64,000 nucleotides of DNA. Source: Apricaphanius iberus (Eukaryota; Chordata; Actinopteri; Cyprinodontiformes; Aphaniidae). The position numbers and the translations under genes were made by a program. Of this stretch, positions 43,621-63,424 are shown one piece after another. The notes under the pieces were generated by a model. That model had not been told where the DNA came from. It worked only from the letters and a program-made list of their open reading frames with translations, and ran no database searches. The first letter of the stretch is position 1. The number at the start of each line of letters is the position of its first letter. The stretch covers positions 1,054,001 through 1,118,000 of the forward strand of contig JAPXFQ010002398.1 in NCBI GenBank assembly GCA_028564705.1, written 5' to 3'.

Positions 43621-45325
43621 GTTTTCTTATATCCCTATCATAGAACACTAGAAAACCAACAGCAACATCAAGAGTAAATATGGGGATAACGTCATGGAGA
43701 AGTCTGAAGCGAGGTTAGAGTATAAAATATCTCTAACGTCTCAACGTTTCATCCAGTAAGTCCATCATCTGAAAATAAGTAGGTGTGCAACTGCCAAATT
43801 ACCAGATAAGTCCTTCCACCGAAACTGAGAAACCGAAGCAGTCAAAAGGCTCATGGTAACTCCAGAACAAACACTAGTCAAGCAAAGCACTAATCTGACC
43901 TTTCTGGAATTCAATTCATTTCAAATTCATTTAATCCGTTAGGAACTTCTTTTGTAGAGAAATGTCAGCACAAGCCCAATAAAAACCAAAGCACACACAC
44001 GCATACAAAAAAGAATATTAAAATGCATCCTAGTTTGTACAAGCAGTTACTTTGACTGCGGTTTCGTGTTGAACAGGCGGATTGAGGAGGGGAGGAAGTT
44101 GGAGGAAGCCCTTTTTGGTTTCAGTGGGAGGGGGCTGAACCTCCGACCTGATGGTTACAGGGTGTAGCGAGAGTGGAGATCTGGGAGACTTTCTTTAAAA
44201 CTCTAGTGTTGTAGATAGTAGAGAGACTGCTGCTCCTGACCATTAATTTCACTGCTTATTTCGATGACTTTGTTGATCGTTATGGCTGTGTGTGAACCAA
44301 ACCTGGCAGAGTTATTACATGTGAGAATGGATTCAATGAAATGTTTATAAGAAGCAGCGAGAATGGGTTGGTGAACTTGAAGTTTGCAGAGCTCATGGAG
44401 AAAAAACAAAAAACACCATGCCGTTTTGCAAAGATGTGTTTGGTATTGAGTTGAAATGTGAGTTTATGGTTCATTCAAGATATTTGTATGACTGAACCTT
44501 TTCAATGATTACACTGCTCACAGTGAGTGGTAGTGGAACAGTGACCATATTGGAAGCGAATGACCGTTTCTTTGGTCTTGGAGACATTCAAGTCCAAATA
44601 GTTCTCTGTAAATCATCGTAAAAAATGAGTCCAGCTCCATTTGCTGTAGTCCATCTGTATTTATAGTGTTCATGATGACCGTTGTCTGAATATTTGTCAA
44701 TGATTACTCCAGGGGTGGAGCTCCTCCAGCCATTATAAAGTGAAGAGATGACCAAACCCTGTGGATGGTGTTTCACTATCCCTATGGTGGTGGCAGTGGA
44801 AATACTTCTCTTTAGCAGAAACACAAAAGCTGATGAGTCACTGGTCAGGTTATAGAGTGAAATACAACGCAACCCTGGCAGAAAACCTTTTAAAGACAAG
44901 CACCTAAACCTGCAACCAGAGCCAAATTTGCGACATTCATGTTTTAGAAGGGCCCAGTTTGAAATCCTATTAAAATTTATTATTTGCAAGCACTAAAAAA
45001 AACAAAAAAAAACAACCCTACAAAAATAACAGTATATGGTGCATTTGTGCAGAACATAATTTATGTTGGTCTGTTTCACAACTTCTAGAGAAGCTTGTAG
45101 TTGTGAAGTGACAAAATGATTCTCAAGAGGTCCGGATTCATATCCCAAATCGCTGTAACTCAACAGTGAGTCTCATCAGTTTGTTTTAAAGGGTTTTAAC
45201 CATAATAAAACAGAAAAACATCCAATTTCTCTTTGAATCCTAACCCCCCCCCCCCCCAAAAAAAAACAGGATTAGAACCATAAACCAAACTTTTTCAGTA
45301 AAATAATCACAAAAGACTGTTCCAG
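43620..45325. other. Interval between the convergent genes, with probable retroelement pieces and no gene recognised
   Basis: At 43905-44200 a stretch with GGAATTCAATTCATTTCAAA and, later, GAACAGGCGGATTGAGGAGG resembles decayed retroelement sequence. A 133-codon minus ORF (44588-44989) has no domain I know. A C run follows at 45242-45257. This is downstream DNA of both genes. Confidence 0.35.
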
Positions 45326-45329
45326 TAAT

Positions 45330-45335
45330 TTTATT
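45330..45335 (-). terminator. Candidate poly(A) signal of pmpca
   Basis: AATAAA on the minus strand, about 490 bases past the pmpca stop codon. Confidence 0.45.
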
Positions 45336-45820
45336 TTTTTTACAAACATCTACCACGACTTTTGTCTTAGAAGGTATCCTAAAATGAGTTTAAATACTTG
45401 AGCTTTTTAAGGTTTTAGTTTTCTCACTTTGAAATAGAACTGAAGGTACAATAAAAAGTCAAGCACTCACCATCTCTCACCAAATCAGACTTACTGGGAG
45501 GAGTCACAGAGCACCGTTCTCTCATAAACACACAGCAGGGATAGTAACATGATCATTTTGGGGGTTTTTTTCCCGAGGGAGAACCGTCCCTTTAAAACCA
45601 AACTTGTGGTGATGTATGGCTTCCTGCCCATGGACAATAAATATAGATTTCCCAGCTTAGAGTGCTGTGCAGCAGAATGAGTTTCTTTAAAAATCTCCCC
45701 TCTCTTCCGTCAGAGAGACCAGGTGTTAGTCCTCTCCCAGACTGAGCTGAGTTCTGTGTTTGGAAGGAAACACTAGTATAATTATCCAGTCGGATTCATT
45801 GACAGCAATTCCAGGGGGAT

Positions 45821-53888
<8,068 letters not shown>

Positions 53889-53943
53889 CCTGTTCGTCTT
53901 TGACCCAAAATCGACCCGGAACAAAATAGAAAGGTAGTCCACC

Positions 53944-53951
53944 ACTTCCGG
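53944..53951 (-). promoter_or_regulatory. ETS/GABP (NRF-2) site in the pmpca promoter
   Basis: CCGGAAGT on the minus strand, 56 bases upstream of the start codon. ETS/GABP sites close to the start are characteristic of TATA-less promoters of nuclear genes for mitochondrial proteins; no TATA box is seen here. Confidence 0.55.
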
Positions 53952-54450
53952 GGCAAACACACATCCTTTTTTTTGTCATACCTGTTCCTATCCTATCCAC
54001 ATGTTTTAAAAAGTCTTTAATCTGGATTTTTCATCCGCGTTCACTTATATTTTAGCATCAAAACAAGACATCAACACACAAACATAATAACAGCAATGAA
54101 CTTAATGTAAGAAAGACAAAACCTTAAGGCTGCCACATTCAAAAAAACAACAATTGATCAGTTTTCACATATCTGATATTTGACTTTATTTTATCCTGGA
54201 GTTCTACCTAGCTGTCTTTTTCTCTTTTTCTTATTTCTGTAAATAAAATACACCACAAAACAACACAGGAACAATTGATCGTTGAAAGTGGGTCGGAGGG
54301 CCAGGACCATTCAGTGAATCGATTCTGACTCAGAAACAGAAAAAACGGTCTGCTCTTGAATAACTTTATCACTTCCACATGACTTTGAAGCACAAGAGAT
54401 GCAGAGGGAACCAGCAGGATTATACCAGTAGCTCACTGACAAAGCTACAT

Positions 54451-54490
54451 TTTATTTGTATTGCACAATTTCAACACACGGTATTTCAAG
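54451..54490 (+). mobile_element. Dispersed-repeat fragment in the 5' region of the small gene
   Basis: TTTTATTTGTATTGCACAAT followed by TTCAACACACGGTATTTCAA resembles the start of a very common fish repeat (compare 62495-62535). It lies between an upstream in-frame ATG (54379) and the preferred start at 54538. Confidence 0.4.
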
Positions 54491-54537
54491 GCCGGTCGGC
54501 TACCCAACGAACATTTGGTTATCAGTCAATCTTAAAG

Positions 54538-55114
54538 ATGCTTTACATTCTACGAGTCACCACAGTGTGGTGGATATTTCTGCTTTCACGGAGCAGCACG
54601 GCATATGAGCTTCAAGACACCATCCATACTCTCAAAGAAGAGAACCTCCAACTGCAGCACCGCTTGGAGAACCTCACCCGTGCCCTCAGAGAGCTGAAGC
54701 ACCTTCTGGCCGAGCACTCCAAAGGTATGAATAAAGTTATCCCAGAACAAGCACACATTTTGAAAAAAAAAGAATAAGGAAGAAATCTCAGCAGAGTTTG
54801 TTTTGTTGATCTAAAACAGCTTCTCAGGGGGCATATGATCCTGAATATGTGCACGCCTGGAGAGAGTGGTCCCAACACGGTAAGATAAAAAAACAGTCTT
54901 TCTGAGGTCATATTTTATTTTAGTTGTATACCCTAAAAAGTCTGTCATTAAAACACTGTATCTTCCAGGCATCAGTGCCGAGACTCATCAAATGTTGGAG
55001 CAGGCTTTGTGTTTAACTGAATTCCATGATGCTGCACATCCCATCTTCATCTCTCCAGGCCTCCTCCTCCTCACATCTGTGGTCCCCGTTCTTGCTGCAA
55101 AGTTTTGGTTTTAA
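54538..55114 (+). CDS. Unrecognised small protein: signal-like N-terminus, leucine zipper, hydrophobic C-terminus
   Basis: Three exons (54538-54724, 54820-54879, 54969-55114) join in phase with GT/AG introns of 95 and 89 bp into 130 residues. I do not recognise the family. Residues 1-22 (MLYILRVTTVWWIFLLSRSS) look like a signal peptide or signal anchor. Residues 25-57 form a leucine zipper: L25, L32, L39, L46, L53 every seventh residue, with I29, N36, L43, L50, L57 in the other core position; the single Asn is typical of two-stranded zippers. NLT (45-47) is an N-glycosylation site if lumenal, though within the coil. Residues 108-126 are a hydrophobic stretch, possibly membrane-spanning. The start at 54538 was chosen because the hydrophobic segment follows at once; an in-frame ATG at 54379 would add 53 residues read through repeat-like DNA. 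It lies 650 bp from pmpca, divergent, so the two may share a promoter. AATAAA follows at 55432. Confidence 0.65.
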
Positions 55115-55431
55115 TTAACAAATAGCAAACTTTATATCACCCACCATAACGTAGAGATCCTAGATATTTCCAATATTAGTTTTCCAATCTGTCTGATCAA
55201 AAATTCACACTAGCAAACTGTTATCATAATATAAATAAGACATTATTTACATTTTTGTGGCTTAACTTATGTTTTTTTCTATATATGATGCTTCTATCTG
55301 ATTTATGGCTGGATCATGTTCATTGACTTTTTTACCAAAAAAAACGTACTTTTCATTAATGAAACTTTCATATTGTATAGTTTAATTATATTGAAAACCT
55401 ACAAACAAAAAAGTGAGTATTAGATTATAAC

Positions 55432-55437
55432 AATAAA
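55432..55437 (+). terminator. Candidate poly(A) signal of the small gene
   Basis: AATAAA about 320 bases past the stop codon, the first canonical signal downstream on this strand. Confidence 0.45.
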
Positions 55438-55439
55438 AA

Positions 55440-56980
55440 AGATGAATTTTTAAGGAGTCTTTTAAGAAATACGCGCTTGACTTGTTAAGCAGACATCCAA
55501 TGACACCCTCTACAAGGAGACAAAGAAATCTATGAAAATGTATGTTGCTATTTTTCTTTAATTTTCTTTACAGCACTACAATAAACTGCAAACCTTTAAC
55601 AATATGTTCATTCTTATTACTGATGTAACATTTCACCAACCATGTCTGCTCTTCTTCATTAAAATAGCCCTCCGTGCATAGATTATAAATTGGCACAATT
55701 GTACTTTCATTTCCATTTGATTATGCTGAGCAGACCGCCAATTTACATTTGCAAGGACTTCATCTGGCCGTAGTAGTACGCTGTCTGTAGCAATGCCCAT
55801 GTGAGTGACTAAACCAGAAGCTGGTGAACTGACAGCTCTGATTGTATATCCATTATGTGTAATGCTAGGATTTTGACATTTTCAACATTTTAGCTTATTC
55901 TGAAAGAATAGAAACTGACACCAAATTTAGATGTCAGTAAAATAATACAAGAAAATTTCAGCTCATCACTAAAATGCAAACATGCAATAGAAACACTGGT
56001 AGAAATATGCAAATACCACTGATTCCCTCTTTAAAAAGCATGCAAAAATGGATAAAATCTCCAGCATTAAAGTTCTTCTCTAATCCAGATTGTCTCTTCT
56101 GCAGCTATATTTAAATTAAATTTTAAATGACCTCACTTGTGGAAGCTGTTCCACATTCTCTTCATTCATGGACTAAGTGCTGATGCTATGGTGTGACTTT
56201 ATCCACCATTAACCTACATTTATGTGGACACAGTCTGGGTATCAATTGTTGACAGATTAATTAAATCACAGTACCCTCCTGGTTTCTCATCAATAATTAG
56301 TGCATAAAGTTTATCAAAGCAATACTGGGCTGAATATGGTTCTTTTTTTGACAGTTTTTTTGTTGAGTAAGTAAAAATTGTTTTAAACTTGAAAGCTGTT
56401 AAACATTTGCGATCAGGTTTTAGATTCACATGAATGGACCTAAATATATATCTAAGGGCTTACATTTTTAAGCTTGAAAACCTCATCAAAGTTTTTAAAA
56501 GTATCCATTATAATTCTCAAATTCCAATGTATTAAATAATAGCATGTTAGGATGTTAACAAATGTTACAGTAGATGGGCTGCCCATCAAGATCATTTCCC
56601 AAAGTATTCTAAGGGGTTGTGCTATGTTCACCTTACAGGATAGGGTGCTTATTTGTTAAATACGTCACACAAGGCCTTGCAAATTTCTTTATGCACCCTG
56701 AACTTTACAGGTCTTCTCAAGTTAGATTCTCAAATATATTTTTCATTTGTCTAATAGGCTTACACTTTAGTAATGTGATGTGAAAGAAAAATATGTAGTT
56801 TTAAAACTTTTTTACAAATAAAAATCTGATAAATTCATTTGTATTCAACCCACCCAAAGTAGTTTGTAGAACGTTATTTTCTTACAATTGCAGCTAGTAT
56901 GGGCTTTTGCAATTTATCTTTAATACATTAATACCTGAACCACTATGCCACAAAGGCATAAGGTTTTATTATGTGACTGT
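55440..56980. other. AT-rich intergenic stretch with no feature recognised
   Basis: No domain-bearing ORF, transposon end or tandem repeat was seen. Confidence 0.5.
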
Positions 56981-56983
56981 GGT

Positions 56984-56987
56984 TATG

Positions 56988-57044
<57 letters not shown>

Positions 57045-57060
57045 GTTGTTGTTGTTGTTG

Positions 57061-57094
<34 letters not shown>
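56984..57094 (+). repeat. ATT / GTT trinucleotide microsatellite
   Basis: About 20 ATT units, six GTT units, then about 11 ATT units. ORFs of poly-Ile or poly-Tyr are artefacts. Confidence 0.95.
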
Positions 57095-57095
<1 letters not shown>

Positions 57096-57150
57096 GGGAT
57101 CACCAAACTGAATTGCCCCCATGTGTGATAAATAAAGTTTTTTTGAATCT
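57095..57150 (+). mobile_element. LINE 3'-tail relic next to the ATT array
   Basis: CTGAATTGCCCCCATGTGTG, then ATAAATAAAGTTTTTTTGAA and TCTGAA, resembles the terminal part of fish CR1/Rex-type LINEs (compare 29868-29899). The ATT array abuts its 5' side. Confidence 0.5.
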
Positions 57151-58920
57151 GAAGTGAAATTTGGCCCTTTTTTGTGGAAAATAAATTAAGGTCAGTAGAA
57201 TTTAAGAATTTTATTGAAGAAAAACACATTTCAATTGTCCCTGCTGGAGAAAAAACACCCCCATATCAGGATGTTCAACTTGTTTTTGTTTCATCGCTTA
57301 TCAGTTTGCAAGTTGAGTTTTAATTCATTTGACCAGAGGTTTAGGTGGACAACCTTTTGGGTCTTTTTGGAACTTAAGGTTTGCATTTCTGTCATGCTTT
57401 ATTTTTTTAGATGAAAAAATATGCAAATCTTTGGTTATTTTTGTCTTGTTTTGTTATTCTACATAACTTTCTCCCTGAATAGTCAACTGTGTTTCTTGAT
57501 CTTCACGATGTTCATTGTTTATCATTGTTCTCAAAGAAACTTCTGCAGATTTTACAGCAGAGCCATTTTTATAATAAGATTAAACTATGCTTTCTAAATT
57601 CTGTTTAATATTTAGGTGACTTCTAAAGGCAACTGGTTTCACTGTTTTTTTTGTTTATTTTTCTAGTATTACATTTAAAGAGACTAGTAAATAGCAGTTT
57701 TCTTAAAATATTGTGGTGTGGTGTTTTTATGTGGAATCCAAATATAACTATACTGAAGTATGTTAGTGTGAAGGCGTCACTACTATGGTCCATTTAAAAG
57801 GATGCAAAGATGGTGCAAGTCTGAAATCCTTCTTAATGACATGCTAAACAGTGTAGATCATCTGCTGTGTGCCTTGGTAGTCAAACACATAAAACCACCC
57901 ACTGGCTCTTAGCATTGTGTGAGTACAAGCATCCACTGGCTCTACAGGAAACCCACACAGCAATTCACTCATGCATTTAACCTGGCAATCAGGAATAATA
58001 TTAGCTCTGCACTGATAATGTTTTCCTTTACAGGGTCAAGTATGTCCACATGGATTCTCGTTTTGTTCCCTAAAGATGTTTCAGTTAAGGGTAGAAATGG
58101 CTTGCAGAAATCAGAGCAAAACAGCAAATCATAGTGATGCAATTTGGGATGTTATGGGGGAATTCCAACATTTGCTGATTTTGGGTCAGAAACAAACAAT
58201 ATGTAATTGTATTTAACAGCAGTAAATACCAACAATGATAAAATAGAATGAATAAATAAATACAACTTTTCTAAAATTTAAATGATTTTTTTTATTTATT
58301 CTTTGTTGAGTGATAGAATCAGCTGAAGTACTTTCATATTCTGGGGTGGATGTAACTGTTTGTTTTACTGAAAAAAAATACTGATGAGGCCCCTTTAAAT
58401 TTAAATTTACACAAGTCTTCATGACATGTGGCATACACTATCTTTATTTGTAAAGTTTTCATTGAACCAAACTGGATGATCAGGTTTTCATCTTAGTTAT
58501 TTTCTCTTAAATTAGCTCCACTGTTCTGCTCGCTAATTTGCTGATGGTTTAACTGAAAAATACGTATGTTTTTTTGTCATTTTTTTATTTTGCAAAGCTA
58601 TTAATACTGTGCAAACGTTTACAGATTTTGTAACATTACAGTCACAAACGTTGCTTTTTTAAAATTAGACTTTTAACAGATCGCTGAAAAGATGTGTCAC
58701 ATTAAGGGAAATTTTTAATTTTCAAAAGTGTTCAGATTACAAAAGTGCAAGGTAGGATGCACATTTGTGTTTAATTTTTTTACTTTGACACCCCAATATA
58801 AAAGCCAGAGCATCCAATAGCCTTCACAATTCGCCTGATTGATAAATAATCTATAAATAATCAAAACCTACCTGTTTATCCAAATGTAACTGGAGCTACT
58901 CTTCAAGGTTTGTTAAAGAA
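57150..58920. other. AT-rich intergenic stretch; one faint Tc1-end-like fragment
   Basis: At about 58628-58650, TTGTAACATTACAGTCACAAACG matches the inner inverted repeat of the Tc1 element at 46.8 kb (CACATTACAGCCACAAACG), so a relic end may lie here. Nothing else is recognised. Confidence 0.4.
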
Positions 58921-58924
58921 AATT

Positions 58925-59650
58925 AATGAACAAACAGCATCATGAAAACCAGCATCCAATTCATAGCACCAATCCACAACGGATGCCATCTCAAGACACT
59001 TTACAAGAAAAGTAATTTCAATGGAATTATACAAACATTCCAATCAGTTTTCTATTTAAGGAATCCCAGCAGATTGCGTTGAATCGGTGACATGAAGTTA
59101 TGCCCCATTGATGCAGACTTTCCAACCACAGCAATTCCTCAGTAATCCTTCCTACTGAGCAAGCATGTAATGACAGTGGAGAAGAAAAACTCCACTTTAA
59201 CAGGAAGAAACCTCAAGCAGAACCAGGCTGAGCACCAGCGGCAATCTGCCATGACCATCTCGGGGTCTGAGAAGACACACAAAAAGAACAAAAGAACTAA
59301 TGTGAGAGTACTTTCTATATTAAATAAAGTAAAAAGTTGATGACAGGACATGAAGGAAGTTTGGACATTGGTAGACAGTCCTCCATCCAACAGGGCGTTG
59401 TAGCTGAGCAGGATATCAGACCAAGTGGAGTTGGTATGGAGAGAAAGCTAAAAATAATAGCAAAAGAATACATCTCAACAATAGTAGAAGATAAAAGTAA
59501 TATAGTGAAGAAAATTGGTAAATCTGTCCTCTAACTAAGCCTATAGCAGCATAACTACAAAAATAGCTCAGGATAATCTAAGCCATTCTAACTATAAGCT
59601 TTATCAAAAAGGAAGGTTTTAAGTTTAGTCTTAAGTAAACAGAATGTCTG
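58925..59650. mobile_element. Common fish dispersed repeat, decayed
   Basis: Contains GCCATCTCAAGACACTTTAC, AACAGGAAGAAACCTCAAGC, AGAACCAGGCTGAGCACC and AAAGGAAGGTTTTAAGTTTA in the order of a widespread fish interspersed repeat (from memory). A small ORF on each strand is a shadow. From 59650 to 60660 no gene is seen; 60190-60430 is higher in GC and may be upstream sequence of the next gene. Confidence 0.45.
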
Positions 59651-60670
59651 CTTACTCTCTTACAGGAGATGAGCCTTTTAGAAATCCCAGGAACTATCAG
59701 GAAGCCTCTTGTTTCTGCTAACTTGAACGATTTTTCCAGATAAATAGGCAAATTTCAGTCTACAGATTTGCAAAGTTGGAAGAGACACACACCAAAACGA
59801 CCTGCAGCTGTAAATGCAGTGAAAATGGTTCTAAAAAGCATATATGTAGCTAGGTACAATTTAACACAAGACATTTTACTTGTACATATTTCAGTAACTA
59901 TGTATATATTTTTTCACTTCACATTAATGCCCTACTTCCGTTTATCTGTCACACAAACTTTCATTAAGATTATAGTTTCTACTTTACATGAAACAGAATG
60001 TGAAAGTTTTTTATTATTGACAATATTTACAAGGCACCATATAGATTATTATTCTGATCAACCATGAAAATTTCACATCGTTGAACTTTTCTGCAACTTC
60101 CTCAGTACAAAACCAAATTTTTTTTTATTGCATTCAAGCGATAAAGGATCAGAACCTTCGACAACCAAACTGGGGATCATGAAAGCATCCACGATCAGAC
60201 GGGTAGCTGTCCTCGCAGGGGCCAATAACTGATCTTCACAGTACAAAGCTGCGCAGCCTCTTTTCATGTCACTTTCATTGAGTCGAGGGCCACCGTGTGA
60301 GACACTATAAAGTGGCTGTGCCCATTCAAGGGACTAAAGAGGACAAAGCTGAGCTTGCTGTGGTGCCACACAGACTCACAACCAAAATAGGAACGAAGCA
60401 AAGCGAGAAGGGAGGGCTCAAGTGAACAAGAGGCGGGGAGTGAATTATGTTAAATCCATCTGTATCCATTTACTGGAAGCTGATCAAAAACTAGATCCCC
60501 GTTCAGAGCCATTTCAGTTATTTAAAGAGATAAAGTGACTAATGTTACGTGTAGTTATTGGCTGCAGCATCTATTCAGTGTTTTACAGACATGCTTTTGA
60601 ATCTTTTTAGAAGTGTAACTTATCAGAATAATAAACAAAAACTATGCAGAACTTAATATACATCAGTTTG

Positions 60671-60678
60671 TATAAAAG
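60671..60678 (+). promoter_or_regulatory. TATA box of the immunoglobulin-domain gene
   Basis: TATAAAAG lies 57 bases upstream of the start codon at 60728, so the leader would be about 25-30 bases. Confidence 0.55.
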
Positions 60679-60727
60679 TATTTAAGGAGATGCACTTTTA
60701 TGTGCACATTACAGACTGACAAGATGG

Positions 60728-62151
60728 ATGAAGCTGCATATTGCTTTCCTTTTTCTTCTGATGAAGCTCTGCAGTAGGATGCAGGTCTGTATCTCGATTT
60801 TGTTGCTCCAGCAGATGACTTCCCTGGTCTGCTCATTTATCCTGTTTGGCTCGGCAGTTGCATCTCCTCTAGGTGAGTCTGGCAGGCTTTAATTCACATT
60901 ACTGACTGAAAAACTTTTATAAATAATCTGCAGGAATGCATCAGATTTTTACAGAAATTATTTTTTTTTATATATCTATCCCAGTCTAGATTTTGAGTCT
61001 AGATTTTGAGCAGTGCAGAATGCTGTTTTTTTGCACAATAAATGTATAAAAAATATAATGTTTTTCTTTTAAGAAGTTCAGCAACCTTTTTTTAAGATTA
61101 TATGAGAATGATTTTCTTAACCTAACAGTTTGGTGTTGATTCATAAATGATAGACCATCTGACTTATATCTGAATGCTCTTTCTTTTCTATGCAGGACAA
61201 AGCATTTAAATAATTCTTCAGCAAGAAGCAACAATATAATACATGCATTTGTATGTAAAATGCATCATAAATATTCAGACATGTTGTTTCAATATTAAAC
61301 AACATAATTGAAACAGTATATGATTGATAGCAGCTTTAGTAAGCATCAAGACGGTCTTGCACCAGATATTGTTAAAATTGATAGAAAAATAACTTTTAAT
61401 TTTGAGAAAATATATTTGCAGAAGGTATTAGCAATTTAACCAGAACAACTCTGTTCTGAGAATGCATGGTTAATCAGAAAGCGTCAACTCTTTAGTTTGT
61501 ATTTTTAACAAAACCCCCAAAAAATTTCCATGATGTCTTTGTGTACGAATTTGGGTTTTATTGTTACAATTAGTTAATCTTCTGCAAGATGTTTCCAACC
61601 GCACTTTTGACTTAGTTTACACCCTGCTTTGCTGTTCACACATTGATTCAAACTGTGATTCTGATAATTTGTTAAAAATGTTAGTTAATTAAAAAGAAGG
61701 GAATCTTACTTTATGGACCTTTTTATGGATCTTCACCTGAAATGTGCTCTTTTAGCTCAGATTTTACGATTCATAGTTACTTCAAAAAGTTGTTTATTTT
61801 TGCTTTTTTTTTTACCTTCTTTATCTTCTCAATAAGTGGCATGATATCCATCTTGATAGTTTCTACATTTGTGCAACCATACAAAAAATAGCTGTCAATA
61901 AGCATGCATTTTGAAATAATTTTCCAGATATACAAATCTAAAGTTTAATTACATTTGAAATTTATCAAATTTATCTCAATATTTCTGCAATGCTTCCAGG
62001 TTTGGAGGATGTTTTCTTTAGTCCCCAGGACCAGACAGTCAGAGAAGGAGAGGCTGTTTTCCTGCAGTGTGTATCTGGAGAAAGTTCACCAACAGCAAAC
62101 ATCACATGGCTCAAAGATGGACAGATGGTCACAAGAGGCAGACAGCTTCAG
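60728..62151 (+). CDS. 5' part of an immunoglobulin-superfamily gene (signal peptide and half of the first Ig domain)
   Basis: Exon 60728-60872 encodes about 48 residues (MKLHIAFLFLLMKLC start) with two hydrophobic stretches, ending in SAVASPL, a good signal-peptidase site; GTGAGT follows. Exon 62000-62151, after TGCTTCCAG, continues in phase: GLEDVFFSPQDQTVREG, then FLQCV (strand-B cysteine), then ITWLKDGQMV (strand-C tryptophan), ending at RQLQ before GTGAAG. This is half of an I/C2-type Ig domain; the strand-F cysteine must be in a later exon beyond 64000. Split Ig domains are usual in adhesion and receptor genes. A second ATG at 60724, four bases earlier, opens an out-of-frame 17-codon ORF. 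The protein is secreted or a type I membrane protein. The family member is not identified. Confidence 0.7.
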
Positions 62152-63090
62152 GTGAAGCAGATGGAAATAGGAAATTTGCTTTCTTTTTGAAATCCAAACT
62201 GATCTTTTAGAAAGATAACAAATACATTTTTGGAAGAAAAAATCCCCCAGAAATTCATTTTTTCCCTCTGGCTTCTCTATTTCTAAAATCTATCTGAATG
62301 TTAAACATGTCTATTTACTTTTTACTATACTGACCAATAGAAACCTTTGATAGTTTTAATGTCCCCTTTATTGCTTTTACAGACATTTTGTTTCCAGCAG
62401 ATTTTGCAAATGATAGGTCAGATCTGCTTTGCTGACGTCTATTATATTTACTGATCAGATCTTCAAAACTCACTCAGTTAATGAAAGTAGATTCAGTAAG
62501 ACAAGGCAATTTTATTTGCGTAACACATTTTCAACAACAGGGTTAAACAAGGTGCTAAGCAATATAATTTTCTATTTTACCATCCAATATCTTTTTCTTT
62601 TACACTCTGTCCTTAACGCCTCTATTAAGAGAATGAAAAATCAAATTATCTTCCCTTTCTAACTTCATCTTTAAATTCATTTTATCTTCTTTAACCATTG
62701 TATCCAAATCTTTTATTATGCACTGTAAATAAATAAAAGGTGAGCAAACTTCAAAAATCAAGGTAACCAGCTGCACAGCTTTTATGAGTAAACTCAATAG
62801 AGTTCTGGTGTTGTGTGAACATTAACTAAGAAGTTATTTCAAACGTTCGTCCAAAGTGCAAATGTAAATAGTTATGCAGTTTTACTCCTTTCCTTAAGTT
62901 GAAACAACCCATGTTAAGTTTAAAGTACCTAGTGAGAAGTTGTACCAGTTTTTCCTCAACTAACTGATATGAGTAAATGCAACCTAAAGTCTTAAGTTTC
63001 TCCAGCTGGGTTGTGAACTGGTAACTTGGACAACTTAAATGGTAAGTGCACTGAACTAATATAGCCCAATCCGCAGCCACATAAAAAAAA
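62152..63090. other. Intron of the Ig-domain gene; one dispersed-repeat start
   Basis: AT-rich. ACAAGGCAATTTTATTTGCG, then TAACACATTTTCAACAACAG (62495-62535), is the beginning of a common fish repeat. No further Ig exon with splice sites was found up to the window end. Confidence 0.45.
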
Positions 63091-63094
63091 AATC

Positions 63095-63252
63095 AAAAAC
63101 AGGCAAACATTTATACACTGAAATGAAGAGTGTAGACCAGTTGGGATTAAGTGCCTTGCTTTGGAGTACTTCAACATGTGACAGGTGGAAGCTGGATACA
63201 AACCTACCACCTTTCAATTACAAGCCAACCACTCTGCCCACTGAGCCGCAGT
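63095..63252 (-). mobile_element. tRNA-derived SINE
   Basis: On the minus strand the head TGCGGCTCAGTGGGCAGAGT (A-box-like) and GGTAGGTTTGTATCC (B-box-like) have tRNA spacing. The body has CTCCAAAGCAAGGCACTTAA. It differs in sequence from the SINE at 21749 but has the same plan. Confidence 0.65.
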
Positions 63253-63424
63253 TGCACAAAGAAGAATAAAAATCTTTCTTTATTTAAAAAAATTAAGATA
63301 TGTGTTTTACTTTAGCGGTGCTCCTTCCCCTTTAAGAACAGAGCGCTGACTTGAGTCATGTGACTACTTACAGTCATGTGACTTCATCATATCCAGAAGG
63401 GAGCAGTGCTTCCAGTTTATAATA

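Noticed and set aside
44588..44989. 133-codon minus-strand ORF between the convergent genes
   Set aside because: No domain recognised, no splice context, and the surroundings look like decayed repeat DNA.
54379..54537. Upstream in-frame start for the small zipper gene
   Set aside because: It would add 53 residues translated partly from dispersed-repeat sequence and bury the signal-like segment; possible but less likely.
56907..57229. ORFs with long poly-isoleucine or poly-tyrosine
   Set aside because: Translations of the ATT/GTT trinucleotide array.
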